From assembly GCA_035646395.1 (NCBI GenBank), contig DASRPK010000299.1:1-12275 (forward strand): a stretch of DNA of 12,275 bases. The letters are read 5' to 3'. Both the position numbers and the translations under genes were made by a program. The notes beneath the pieces are model-generated. The model had not been told where the DNA came from, did not search any database, and saw only the letters and a program-made list of their open reading frames with translations. Position 1 is the stretch's first letter. Every line of letters starts with the position of its first letter. This document shows, piece after piece, positions 5,963 to 12,275 of the stretch. The stretch comes from JABWBJ01 sp035646395 (GTDB taxonomy: Bacteria > Gemmatimonadota > Gemmatimonadetes > Gemmatimonadales > Gemmatimonadaceae).

Positions 5963-7354
5963 ATGCCTTACGCACTCATCATCGACGACGAGCCGAACAT
6001 CCGGCGAATGGTGGGAGCGTTGCTCGCCGCCGAAGGATTTGATGTCGGTGACGCCGCCGACGGCTCGTCAGGCGTCGCGAAAGCAATCCAGGCCGACCCG
6101 GACGTCATCCTGCTCGACCTGATGATGCCCGGTGGCATGGATGGCATGGCTACGCTGCAGGCGCTGCGCGAGAAACTGCCAGACGTGCCAGTCATCATGA
6201 TGAGTGGTCGCGCCGGACTGGCTGATGCAGTGAAAGCAACGCAGCTCGGCGCCCACAACTTCCTGGAGAAACCGCTCACGCCCGAAGGGGTGCTCGTTGC
6301 GATCGAAACGGCGCTCCAATTGCGCCGTGCCCGTCGCGAGGCGGCGGCGCTCCGTGCGGAATTGGGGCTATCCGGCGAAATGGTCGGTTCGAGTCCGGCA
6401 ATGCTGCGACTGCGCGAGATGATCGGGCGGGTCGCGCCAACCGATTCCCGCGTGCTCATCAGCGGAGAATCGGGCACCGGGAAAGAACTGGTGGCCTCGG
6501 CGATCCACGCCGGCAGCCCGCGACGCGACCGGCCATTCATCAGGGTGAACTGCGCCGCGCTGCCGCGTGATCTCGTGGAGAGCGAAATGTTCGGTCACGA
6601 GAAGGGAGCGTTCACGGGAGCCGCCGAACGACGCATCGGCCGATTTGAGCTGGCACACCGCGGCACCCTGCTGCTCGACGAAGTCGGGGACCTGGGACCG
6701 GAAGCGCAGGCGAAACTACTGCGTGCCATTGAAGCGCGGGAAATTGAGCGGCTCGGGGCGGCCAAACCAATACCGGTCGACGTGCGCATCATCGCGGCAA
6801 CAAACAAAGCGCTGCACAAAGCGGCGCGTGAGGGAGCGTTCCGCGAAGACCTCCTGTTCCGCCTGAATGTCATCCCGATCGAGGTACCGCCGCTGAGGGA
6901 AAGACCGGGTGACATTCCGGCGCTTGTCGCGCACTTCGCCTCGCTCTTTCGCGTGCGCACCGGTCGAGCAACGGCCGACTGGTCAGCGGAAGCGATCTCG
7001 ATGCTGCAACGCCACTCGTGGCCCGGCAACATCCGGGAGCTGGCGAACATCGTGGAACGACTCGTGATCCTCTACCCGGGCCAGCGGATCACGCCGCGTG
7101 AGGTATCGCAGGTGCTCTCGGTGGACAGCGCGTCGCCGACAAAACAGTCCGATCTTCCGGATCCCGTGCAGTCGGAAGAGTCGCTCACTGAGTTGCTGGA
7201 TGAATACGAACGTCTGCTCATCACCCGGGCGCTGGCGATGGCGAACGGCAACATCGCTGAAGCAGCTCGGCGGCTGAAGACGGACCGGCCCAATCTCTAT
7301 CGCCGCATGAAGCGGCTCGGCGTTGCCGGCGACACGACGATGAGCATGGCGTAG
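5963..7354 (+). CDS. NtrX/NtrC-family sigma54-dependent response regulator
   Basis: A 463-residue transcription activator and likely partner of the kinase at 3516. The receiver domain (1-120) has the acidic pair D8/D9, phospho-acceptor D52 (LLDLMMPGG), S81 and K103 (LEKP). The AAA+ domain (about 140-370) has Walker A GESGTGKE (168-175), the sigma54-contact loop GAFTGA (215-220), Walker B TLLLDEVGDL (D239/E240) and an arginine-finger region LLFRLNV. A Fis-type helix-turn-helix ends the protein (IAEAARRLKTDRPNLYRRMK, about 431-450). All catalytic positions look intact, so it should drive sigma54-RNA polymerase. I looked in the gene-free gaps for a TGGCAC-N5-TTGC promoter and saw none, so its targets are probably elsewhere. 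The start is 12 nt after the third paralogue's stop. Confidence 0.95.
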   Translation: MPYALIIDDEPNIRRMVGALLAAEGFDVGDAADGSSGVAKAIQADPDVILLDLMMPGGMDGMATLQALREKLPDVPVIMMSGRAGLADAVKATQLGAHNFLEKPLTPEGVLVAIETALQLRRARREAAALRAELGLSGEMVGSSPAMLRLREMIGRVAPTDSRVLISGESGTGKELVASAIHAGSPRRDRPFIRVNCAALPRDLVESEMFGHEKGAFTGAAERRIGRFELAHRGTLLLDEVGDLGPEAQAKLLRAIEAREIERLGAAKPIPVDVRIIAATNKALHKAAREGAFREDLLFRLNVIPIEVPPLRERPGDIPALVAHFASLFRVRTGRATADWSAEAISMLQRHSWPGNIRELANIVERLVILYPGQRITPREVSQVLSVDSASPTKQSDLPDPVQSEESLTELLDEYERLLITRALAMANGNIAEAARRLKTDRPNLYRRMKRLGVAGDTTMSMA

Positions 7355-7388
7355 CCTCAGGGTTCGGCGTTGCCGCAACGTCGGCGAC

Positions 7389-7416
7389 CGGAGAACTTGA
7401 ATCTTCCGCTTCTCCG
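7389..7416 (+). promoter_or_regulatory. Hairpin in the leader of the barrel gene
   Basis: A 7-bp perfect stem, CGGAGAA with TTCTCCG around a 14-nt loop, ends 5 nt before the ATG at 7422. A smaller hairpin (CGTTG-CCG-CAACG, 7368-7380) precedes it. There is no U-run, so these are weak terminators at best; a hairpin this close to the start could limit ribosome access. The 67-bp gap is the longest before the 3' end of the cluster. Confidence 0.35.
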
Positions 7417-7421
7417 TCTTC

Positions 7422-9170
7422 ATGCGCCAGCGAATCACAACCGTCCTGCTCCTCTGCTGGGTTGCTGCCCTTCCCGCCCAGCAAACCGGCCCGCCTGTCC
7501 TCGAAATCCGCGACCTGCGCGCCGTTCCGCGTGACATCGCCGATGAGGTGCAGCTCGTCTTCAATGCCACCACGTCACGACGGGTGACGGGCGATCTCAC
7601 GGTCGCGGCATCGGAAGTCATCGACGGAGACGTAGCTGTCCTTGGCGGGCAGGTAGTCATTGCCGGCCGCGTAAGCGGAAGCGTTGTCGTCATCAACGGC
7701 AGCCTCGTGGTGCGGGGCGCGGGACGCGTGGGATCAGCAACGGTGATCGGCGGAACGGTGACGACGCTTGGAGGCGGGCAGGTCGAAGGGAGCGCGCGCT
7801 CCTATCCGGAACACGTCCTTGTCGATACCGCGACGGACCGGCTCGTGGTGCGCGATGAAACCGAAGACGAGCGCTGGTACCGCATCCGCATGACACCTCG
7901 CGGTGGATCTCGCGGTGAACTGCGATTCGTGACCGCTCGCACGTACAATCGCGTGGAAGGCCTGCCGTTGCTGTTAGGCCCGCGTGCGTATCTCAACTTC
8001 TCATGGGGGCGGATCACCGCCGACGCCATGGGCGTGTTGCGGAGCGCCGATCGCTTCGAGCTGAAGAGCGAAAATCTCGGCCACCTGATGCGCCTCGAGG
8101 TACAGCTTGGCGGGACACGTGGTATACGGATCGCGGGACGCATGGAAGACGTCGTCACTCCAGTCGAGGAGTGGCACCTCTCCGACTCGGAAGTCGGCGT
8201 CGCGTCGTTCCTGCTGCACCGGGACTACCGTGATTACTTCAACCGGCACGGCGCTTCGCTCAGCGCGACCGGCTTCGTGGGCAGGAACCTCGAAGCCACG
8301 GTCTCGTGGACCGACGAGACGTGGTCCACGCCGGAGGCTCGGGACCCATGGTCCCTGCTGCGCGACAACCAGGATTGGAGGCCAAATCCTGTGCTGGACG
8401 CCGGCCGATTCCACCTGGTGCGCTTCGGGGTGCGCTTCGACACGCGCAACAGCGAATCCGATCCGTGGTCCGGGTGGTTCGTGACCGGCGACTACGAATA
8501 CGGTGTGGGTCGCATAACGAGTTACGGTCCAACGTCGCGCGCCATTCGCGACATCAATCCGCGCGGTCGCAATGCCTACGACCGGGTGCTGCTCGACGTC
8601 AGGCGCTACAACCGCCTCTCGGCCGACGGACAGTTGAACCTGAGACTCATGGCCGGCGGATGGCTGAGCGGTGACGATTTGCCGTTGCAACGGCGCTTCT
8701 CGCTCGGCAGCGTGGGAACACTCCCTGGCTACGACTTCCGTCAAATACGACCCGGGACCGATTTCCTGACCTGTGCGGGGACTCGTGATGACGGAACGCC
8801 GGGCGGCAGTCGTTCACCCGACGGGATTCCGGCGCAGTGTGAGCGTTTCGCTCTCGGTCAGGTCGAATATCGCGGGGAAATCGGAACAGCGCTCTTCGGG
8901 TTACTCGACCAGGAACGCCGGCGCCGGCGATTCGGGTGGGGACGTCGCGCCGAATGGGTGGCCTTTGCGGATGTCGGCCGCGGATGGCTGGTGGGCCCGC
9001 GCGTCGGCGATCTGCAGTACGGCGCGCGCACCTTCCCCGACCTGAACACGTTCCGCGCAGACCTTGGCCTTGGCCTGCGTCTCGATGATCTGGGATTGTA
9101 CGTCGCGAAGTCGATCACGGACCCGAGAACGCCGATCAACTTCTTCGCGCGACTTCAGCCCAGGTTCTGA
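7422..9170 (+). CDS. Outer-membrane beta-barrel protein with bactofilin-like N-terminal beta-helix
   Basis: A 582-residue exported protein. A signal peptide (MRQRITTVLLLCWVAALPAQ) is probably cut after about residue 20. Residues about 58-124 form a short-rung repetitive beta segment (VIDGDVAVLGGQVVIAGRV, then SGSVVVINGSLVVRG) of the type in bactofilins and polymer-forming cytoskeletal proteins, here apparently periplasmic. From about 165 to the end, alternating strands form a barrel. It contains FSLGSVGTLPGYDF (426-439), resembling the Arg-Gly-Tyr-type motif of Omp85/surface-antigen barrels, and ends in Phe. C451 and C473 flank a Gly/Ser/Asp-rich loop and may form a disulfide. No POTRA domain is evident, so a BamA-like role is doubtful. 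It lies downstream of the activator and upstream of the DUF4390-like gene. Exact function unknown. Confidence 0.85.
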   Translation: MRQRITTVLLLCWVAALPAQQTGPPVLEIRDLRAVPRDIADEVQLVFNATTSRRVTGDLTVAASEVIDGDVAVLGGQVVIAGRVSGSVVVINGSLVVRGAGRVGSATVIGGTVTTLGGGQVEGSARSYPEHVLVDTATDRLVVRDETEDERWYRIRMTPRGGSRGELRFVTARTYNRVEGLPLLLGPRAYLNFSWGRITADAMGVLRSADRFELKSENLGHLMRLEVQLGGTRGIRIAGRMEDVVTPVEEWHLSDSEVGVASFLLHRDYRDYFNRHGASLSATGFVGRNLEATVSWTDETWSTPEARDPWSLLRDNQDWRPNPVLDAGRFHLVRFGVRFDTRNSESDPWSGWFVTGDYEYGVGRITSYGPTSRAIRDINPRGRNAYDRVLLDVRRYNRLSADGQLNLRLMAGGWLSGDDLPLQRRFSLGSVGTLPGYDFRQIRPGTDFLTCAGTRDDGTPGGSRSPDGIPAQCERFALGQVEYRGEIGTALFGLLDQERRRRRFGWGRRAEWVAFADVGRGWLVGPRVGDLQYGARTFPDLNTFRADLGLGLRLDDLGLYVAKSITDPRTPINFFARLQPRF

Positions 9171-9305
9171 AGTTGAAGAGTGCAAAGTTGATAAGCGCAA
9201 AGAGGGGGGCGCTGAGGGTGCCAGGCCATCGGGGGGGCCGCACTGCGCTTTGCGCTTTGCGCATTTCAACGCTCTTTGCGCTTTGCGCTCTCCCCTTTTC
9301 AACTG
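9171..9305. repeat. Intergenic word repeat, copy 3, running into the next coding region
   Basis: Starting directly after the barrel stop, the tract holds GTTGAAGAGTGCAAAG, then GTTGATAAGCGCAAAG (9187-9202), a G-rich stretch with runs of six and seven G, and then three CTTTGCGC-containing blocks (9245-9291) followed by TTTTCAACTGCACTC. The right half is roughly the reverse complement of the left half. The words match the copies at 61-103 and 3429-3513. The right half overlaps the N-terminal codons of the next gene. Confidence 0.75.
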
Positions 9306-9904
9306 CACTCGCCCAGCGACAGCCGAGGCTCGAATTCACGCTCCCCGCGCCAGAGGCGATGGTAAAGGAGGGACCGACCGTCCGCGCCCTCGATGTCGTT
9401 TCTGACGCGGAGACAAAAGGGCTGCTGGAGAGCGGCTTTCCCGCGCGCCTGCATTTCCGGATCGAGCTCTGGTCAGCAGGACGAGTGTTCGATGCGATGC
9501 GGAGCAGCGTGGAGTGGGACTTGTTCATCTACTACGACGGCCTCGGAAAGAAATACCGCGTCGTTCGTGTCGAGGGGGACGGCGAATCGGTCACGTCCGC
9601 CGGGCAGTTCGGCAGCTTCGAAGAAATGATCAAGGAAGTCGAGCGTCCGCTGCGGGTGCCGCTCCGGGCCGCCAAGCAGAAGAACCGGCAATACTATATC
9701 GGCGTCCTCGACGTCGAGAGCCTTTCGCTCACCGACCTCGATGAGGTGGAGCGCTGGCTTCGCGGGGAGCTGCAGCCGGCGGTGCGTGGCGATGGTAATC
9801 CCGGCACGGCGCTTGGCCGCGGGATCAGGCGGGTGTTTGTGCGGTTGTTAGGCGCGGAGCGTCGCAACCTTCAGGCGAGATCGCGGACGTTTGTTGTTCC
9901 TTGA
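9218..9904 (+). CDS. Secreted DUF4390-like protein
   Basis: Exported protein of about 228 residues. The mature part begins near QRQPRLEFTLPAP. The core (GLLESGFPARLHFRIELWSA, then VEWDLFIYYDGLGKKYRVVR, then FGSFEEMIKEVERPLRVPL) resembles DUF4390 proteins, which in proteobacteria are often encoded beside NtrY/NtrX-type genes; the similarity is judged by eye. The signal peptide has h-region ISTLFALCALPF and cleavage site STALA/Q, and it is encoded by the CTTTGCGC repeat tract. I chose the GTG at 9218 because the run GAGGGGGG lies 8 nt upstream. A TTG at 9257 would give a compact 19-residue signal peptide, and a TTG at 9173 is the longest option. Beyond residue 170 the chain is Arg-rich. It is the last gene of the cluster; function unknown. 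Confidence 0.75.
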   Translation: MPGHRGGRTALCALRISTLFALCALPFSTALAQRQPRLEFTLPAPEAMVKEGPTVRALDVVSDAETKGLLESGFPARLHFRIELWSAGRVFDAMRSSVEWDLFIYYDGLGKKYRVVRVEGDGESVTSAGQFGSFEEMIKEVERPLRVPLRAAKQKNRQYYIGVLDVESLSLTDLDEVERWLRGELQPAVRGDGNPGTALGRGIRRVFVRLLGAERRNLQARSRTFVVP

Positions 9905-9915
9905 AGCGGAGGGCT

Positions 9916-10000
9916 GATGGCGGATGACCGATTTCGGACACATCCGAACAGCGATCAGAATTGATCTCGATCAGAATTCAGTGTTCTGATATCCGCCATC
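9916..10000. terminator. Inverted-repeat region between convergent genes
   Basis: The 115-bp gap between the DUF4390-like stop (9904) and the HNH stop (10020) holds nested inverted repeats. GATGGCGGAT at 9916-9925 pairs perfectly with ATCCGCCATC at 9991-10000. Inside lies ATCAGAA-N7-TTCTGAT (9970-9990). GATCAGAATT also occurs twice directly (9953-9962, 9969-9978). The position between convergent genes suggests a bidirectional terminator; there is no strong T-run. Confidence 0.5.
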
Positions 10001-10019
10001 TCCCATCCGCCTTCCTTCC

Positions 10020-10607
10020 TCAAGCGCCCCGTACTCTCGGCCGCCTATGCTCCAACCCTTCCAACTGATGCAACACCCCGGCGCCATAGAACATCCGGAT
10101 ATACTTCGCCTGGATCGGCGTCAGGCGGCGAACCGCCCAGCTGAGATGCACGAAGTGCGGCTCGACCGGGTTCGTCAGCGGATGCATCCCGATCTCCGAC
10201 GGTAGCCGGTTCCCCTTCCGCGTGTTGCACGGACTGCAGGCCGTCACGACGTTCGTCCACACGTTGGTTCCGCCCCGAGACAACGGAACGAGGTGGTCGC
10301 GGGTGAGCGACTCGCGGGGACGGAGTTCAATGACCGAGCGTCCGCAGAACTGGCAGCAGTAGCCGTCACGCGCAAACAGGAACGTGTTCGTCACCTGTCG
10401 GCGGAAGCGACGCGGGACGTGAATGAACTTCGTCAGGCGAATGACCGCCGGACGTGGCATCTCCAGGCGCTCGGAACGCACAGGACGCCCCAGGTCGGCT
10501 TCGACGATTTCCGCCTTGCCGTCAATGACAAGCCGCAACGCGCGCTTGAGCGGCACCATCGTCAACGGCTCGAACGATGAATTCAGTGCCAGGCACCCGA
10601 CGACCAA
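10020..10607 (-). CDS. HNH endonuclease-family protein (McrA-like)
   Basis: A 195-residue protein of the widespread chromosomal HNH family with the N-terminal pattern LALNSSFEPLTMVPLKRALR. A zinc site is formed by CQFC (C85, C88) and CSPC (C124, C127). The HNH core is LTRDHLVPLSRGG (D104, H105), TNV (N119) and CNTRKGN (N128). The family binds metal and is predicted to cleave DNA, though free-standing members like this are mostly uncharacterised. The start is the TTG at 10607, with GGAGG 5 nt upstream, and it gives the family-typical N-terminus. A longer in-frame version from 10736 would add 43 residues lacking similarity and translated from repeat sequence. No restriction methylase or toxin partner is nearby, so a repair or housekeeping role is as likely as defence. 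Confidence 0.88.
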   Translation of the reverse strand: MVVGCLALNSSFEPLTMVPLKRALRLVIDGKAEIVEADLGRPVRSERLEMPRPAVIRLTKFIHVPRRFRRQVTNTFLFARDGYCCQFCGRSVIELRPRESLTRDHLVPLSRGGTNVWTNVVTACSPCNTRKGNRLPSEIGMHPLTNPVEPHFVHLSWAVRRLTPIQAKYIRMFYGAGVLHQLEGLEHRRPRVRGA

Positions 10608-10612
10608 CTTGA

Positions 10613-10617
10613 CCTCC
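10613..10617 (-). promoter_or_regulatory. Ribosome binding site fixing a TTG start for the HNH gene
   Basis: On the minus strand GGAGG is followed by TCAAG and then TTG. The consensus sequence and 5-nt spacing decide the start against the upstream alternatives. Confidence 0.75.
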
Positions 10618-10627
10618 GCGAAAACCA

Positions 10628-10672
10628 GTCGAGAGGCACGGGTTGAAAGTTGTGCGTCCCACAACTCTCGAC
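10628..10672. repeat. Nested inverted repeat in the HNH leader
   Basis: GTCGAGAG (10628-10635) and CTCTCGAC (10665-10672) are perfect 8-bp complements. Inside or overlapping them AGTTGTG (10648-10654) pairs with CACAACT (10660-10666) across a 5-nt loop. The neighbouring bases continue with ACCCTCGACTCCCAACTG. The two stems are mutually exclusive at their edges, since they share two bases. The structure sits about 20-65 nt upstream of the HNH start in its transcript. Confidence 0.55.
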
Positions 10673-10749
10673 CCTCGACTCCCAACTGTCTGTTGTGTCC
10701 GCTCTCGCAAAGTAAAGGCGTGTCGAAAGCGGGCAAAGGGCTTACCGCC

Positions 10750-11721
10750 CTAACGCACCCCGGCAGCCACCGGAACAGGCGTCAGCCAGCCATGGCGATC
10801 GGGAACTTTTCCCTTCGCGATCGCCATGAACTCCGTCTGTAACGCCCGTGTCACTGGACCGGGTCGTCCTGTCCCCACCGGCACGCGATCGATCGTCCGG
10901 ATGGGCGTGATCTCCACGGCCGTGCCGCAGAAGAATGCTTCGTCGGCGAGGTATAACATCTCGCGCGGGATCGTCATCTCCCGCACTTCATGCCCCAGGT
11001 CGCGGCCGAGCTTGAGCACCGTGTCTCTCGTTATGCCGTGCAGGATGCCGGCGGCGATGGGCGACGTGTAGAGCACGTTGTCCCGCACGATGAACAGGTT
11101 TTCTCCGCTTCCCTCGGAGACGTGGCCGAACGAGTCGAGCGTGATCGCTTCGTGGTACCCATCCTGGCGCGCCTCGATCTTCGAGAGCTGCGAGTTCAGG
11201 TAGTTGCCGGCCGCCTTGGCCATGGTCGGATACGTATCCGGCGCTGCCCGGCGCCAGCTCGAGACACAGGCATCGGCGCCTTCTTCATACGCCTGGTGGC
11301 CGAGGTATGTGTCCCATTTCCAGCAGATGATGAACGTCTCCACCGGCACGCCGATGGGATAGAAGCCCATCTGCTCACCTGTGCGCAGCGCAATCGGGCG
11401 GATGTAACAGGCGGTCATGTCGTTGGCAGCGATTGTCTCGACGGTCGCCTGGACGAGGTCGTCGACCGAATACGCCATTGGCATCCGATAGATGCGACAG
11501 GAGTCGTGCAGCCGGCGCATGTGATCGCGGAGCCGGAAGACGGCGCCGCCATTCGGCGTGTCGTACGAACGAATTCCCTCGAAGACGCTCGAGCCGTAAT
11601 GCGCCACATGGGAGATCACGTGGATGTTCGCGTCTTCCCAGTTCACGAGGGCGCCATCGCGCCAGATCTTCGCGGTCTTTCCCGACGCTCGATCCTGTGT
11701 ACCCGTGGCGCGCTCTTGCAT
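10750..11721 (-). CDS. ilvE: Branched-chain amino acid aminotransferase
   Basis: PLP-dependent class IV aminotransferase that interconverts Val, Leu and Ile with their 2-oxo acids, using glutamate/2-oxoglutarate, in the cytoplasm. Its 323 residues suit the family. Visible marks are the N-terminal KIWRDGALVNWEDANIHV (15-34, WRDG/NW pattern), HYGSSVFEGIRSY (41-53), the Schiff-base lysine K169 in PTMAKAAGNYLNSQ, the cofactor-contacting EGSGENLF (E203 onward), GILHGITRDTV and the phosphate-binding GTAVEITPI (266-274). The ATG at 11721 was chosen because GGGAGT lies 7 nt upstream; a longer start at 11778 would add 19 unconserved residues. The HNH gene follows on the same strand after 142 bp, and an amidohydrolase precedes it by 75 bp. 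No leader peptide or attenuator was seen in that gap. Confidence 0.96.
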   Translation of the reverse strand: MQERATGTQDRASGKTAKIWRDGALVNWEDANIHVISHVAHYGSSVFEGIRSYDTPNGGAVFRLRDHMRRLHDSCRIYRMPMAYSVDDLVQATVETIAANDMTACYIRPIALRTGEQMGFYPIGVPVETFIICWKWDTYLGHQAYEEGADACVSSWRRAAPDTYPTMAKAAGNYLNSQLSKIEARQDGYHEAITLDSFGHVSEGSGENLFIVRDNVLYTSPIAAGILHGITRDTVLKLGRDLGHEVREMTIPREMLYLADEAFFCGTAVEITPIRTIDRVPVGTGRPGPVTRALQTEFMAIAKGKVPDRHGWLTPVPVAAGVR

Positions 11722-11728
11722 CGCGTTT

Positions 11729-11734
11729 ACTCCC
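11729..11734 (-). promoter_or_regulatory. ilvE: Ribosome binding site of ilvE
   Basis: On the minus strand GGGAGT lies 7 nt before the ATG at 11721. It decides between this start and the upstream in-frame start at 11778. Confidence 0.65.
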
Positions 11735-11796
11735 GTTGGCGGTTGTGCCCGATGATCAGGAAACCTACTTCCGGCCACAGGTGAGCAGCCAGCGAC

Positions 11797-12275
11797 CTAA
11801 GACACCAAAGTTCCCAATCGTCGCAGGTCAGCGCCCGCCTGACGGAGCGCGGACAGGTCGTGGGAAATGTCCCGGACCAACCTGGCGTCACGAACCAGTT
11901 CTTCCCCGGCGACAGTCACGAGTTTTGCGCCACGACCGGACGCCGCAAAGAGCAGCGCCGATTCCGGATCCTGCACCGGTTGCGCGTGCGCCACGTCCAG
12001 GGGGAACGCGGCAAGGTCGGCGGACTTCCCGACATCGAGCGAACCGATCTCGTTGCCGAGTCCAAGGGCGGCCGCGCCTCGCAACGTGGCCAGCTCGAGG
12101 CCAAGCGAGGCAGGGAATGAATTCCATTTCCGTCCAATGGCGCGCCCGAACAGCAGGGCGAGGCGCGTCTCGTCGAGTATGTCCATCCGGTTGTTGCTGG
12201 CCACCGAGTCAGACCCCACGCCAACCCTGACGCCCGCATTGAGGAAGCCGGCGAGATCGGCTACGCCGTGCCCCA
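11797..12275 (-). CDS. Amidohydrolase, MTA/SAH-deaminase-like (C-terminal part, runs off the window)
   Basis: The last about 158 residues of a metal-dependent amidohydrolase; the reading frame stays open to the window edge, so the N-terminal part is missing. GHGVADLAGFLNAGVRVGVG followed by SDSVASNNRMDILDE matches the conserved C-terminal barrel region of MtaD/SAH-deaminase and atrazine-chlorohydrolase-like enzymes, with the catalytic metal-ligand Asp in GSDS. GNEIGSLDVGKSADLAAFPL is the usual small beta-sandwich signature (EIGSLEVGK-type), and VAGEELVRDARLV is the usual tail. Purine-nucleoside deaminases and the aminodeoxyfutalosine deaminase MqnX share this architecture, and the substrate cannot be settled without the N-terminal half. 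It stops 75 bp upstream of ilvE on the same strand and may be co-transcribed with it. Confidence 0.88.
   Translation of the reverse strand, partial: GHGVADLAGFLNAGVRVGVGSDSVASNNRMDILDETRLALLFGRAIGRKWNSFPASLGLELATLRGAAALGLGNEIGSLDVGKSADLAAFPLDVAHAQPVQDPESALLFAASGRGAKLVTVAGEELVRDARLVRDISHDLSALRQAGADLRRLGTLVS

Noticed and set aside
7422..9170. BamA/Omp85 assembly factor
   Set aside because: A barrel with an LPGYDF-type motif is present, but the N-terminal half shows a beta-helix-like repeat and no POTRA domains, so a BamA assignment is not supported.
10020..10607. HNH protein as part of a defence island
   Set aside because: No methylase, helicase, toxin-antitoxin or phage gene is adjacent; its neighbours are metabolic genes.
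10990..11784. Plus-strand open frame of 264 codons opposite ilvE
   Set aside because: Antisense to a clear aminotransferase with all motifs intact; the translation resembles no protein family I know.

Overview
The window is a high-GC bacterial chromosomal segment with densely packed genes. It combines an NtrY/NtrX-type two-component pair, outer-membrane beta-barrel proteins, a NYN/LOTUS RNA-type protein and short word-like intergenic repeats. This fits a Gram-negative, diderm lineage; Gemmatimonadota is my best guess. That assignment is an inference from protein style and genome texture, not something proven here. No mobile element, phage gene, CRISPR array, tRNA or rRNA was found.

Left part (1-3420). 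The last codons of a plus-strand outer-membrane protein are followed by a repeat tract and a strong symmetrical terminator. Then come three minus-strand genes: a 3-methyladenine DNA glycosylase (mpg), a large NYN-domain protein with two LOTUS-like domains, an RG-rich linker and a histone-H1-like tail, and, beyond a 455-bp gap, a YjbQ-family protein. Directly after the yjbQ stop lies a 97-bp inverted array of GGGGCAT heptads.

Centre (3421-9904). A divergent, palindromic repeat-containing intergenic region precedes a seven-gene plus-strand cluster. Its order is an NtrY-like histidine kinase, three tandem paralogous small membrane proteins, an NtrX/NtrC-type sigma54 activator, an outer-membrane barrel with a bactofilin-like N-terminal beta-helix, and a secreted DUF4390-like protein. 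Short gaps, one ATGA overlap and shared direction argue for one operon or one functional unit. The reasonable model is an envelope-sensing system: kinase and activator flank three single-pass coiled-coil proteins sharing one conserved signature, and the outputs or partners are outer-membrane and periplasmic proteins. The three-paralogue module is the best candidate here for something undescribed.

Right part (9905-12275). A convergent terminator-like region separates the operon from three minus-strand genes: an HNH endonuclease-like protein (TTG start with a clear ribosome binding site), branched-chain aminotransferase (ilvE), and the C-terminal part of an amidohydrolase of the MTA/SAH-deaminase type that runs off the window.

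A dispersed repeat family built from the words CTTTGCGC, GTTGATAAG and GTTGAAGAG occurs in three intergenic places (61-103, 3429-3513, 9171-9305). In the last one the repeat runs straight into the next gene and appears to encode its signal peptide.
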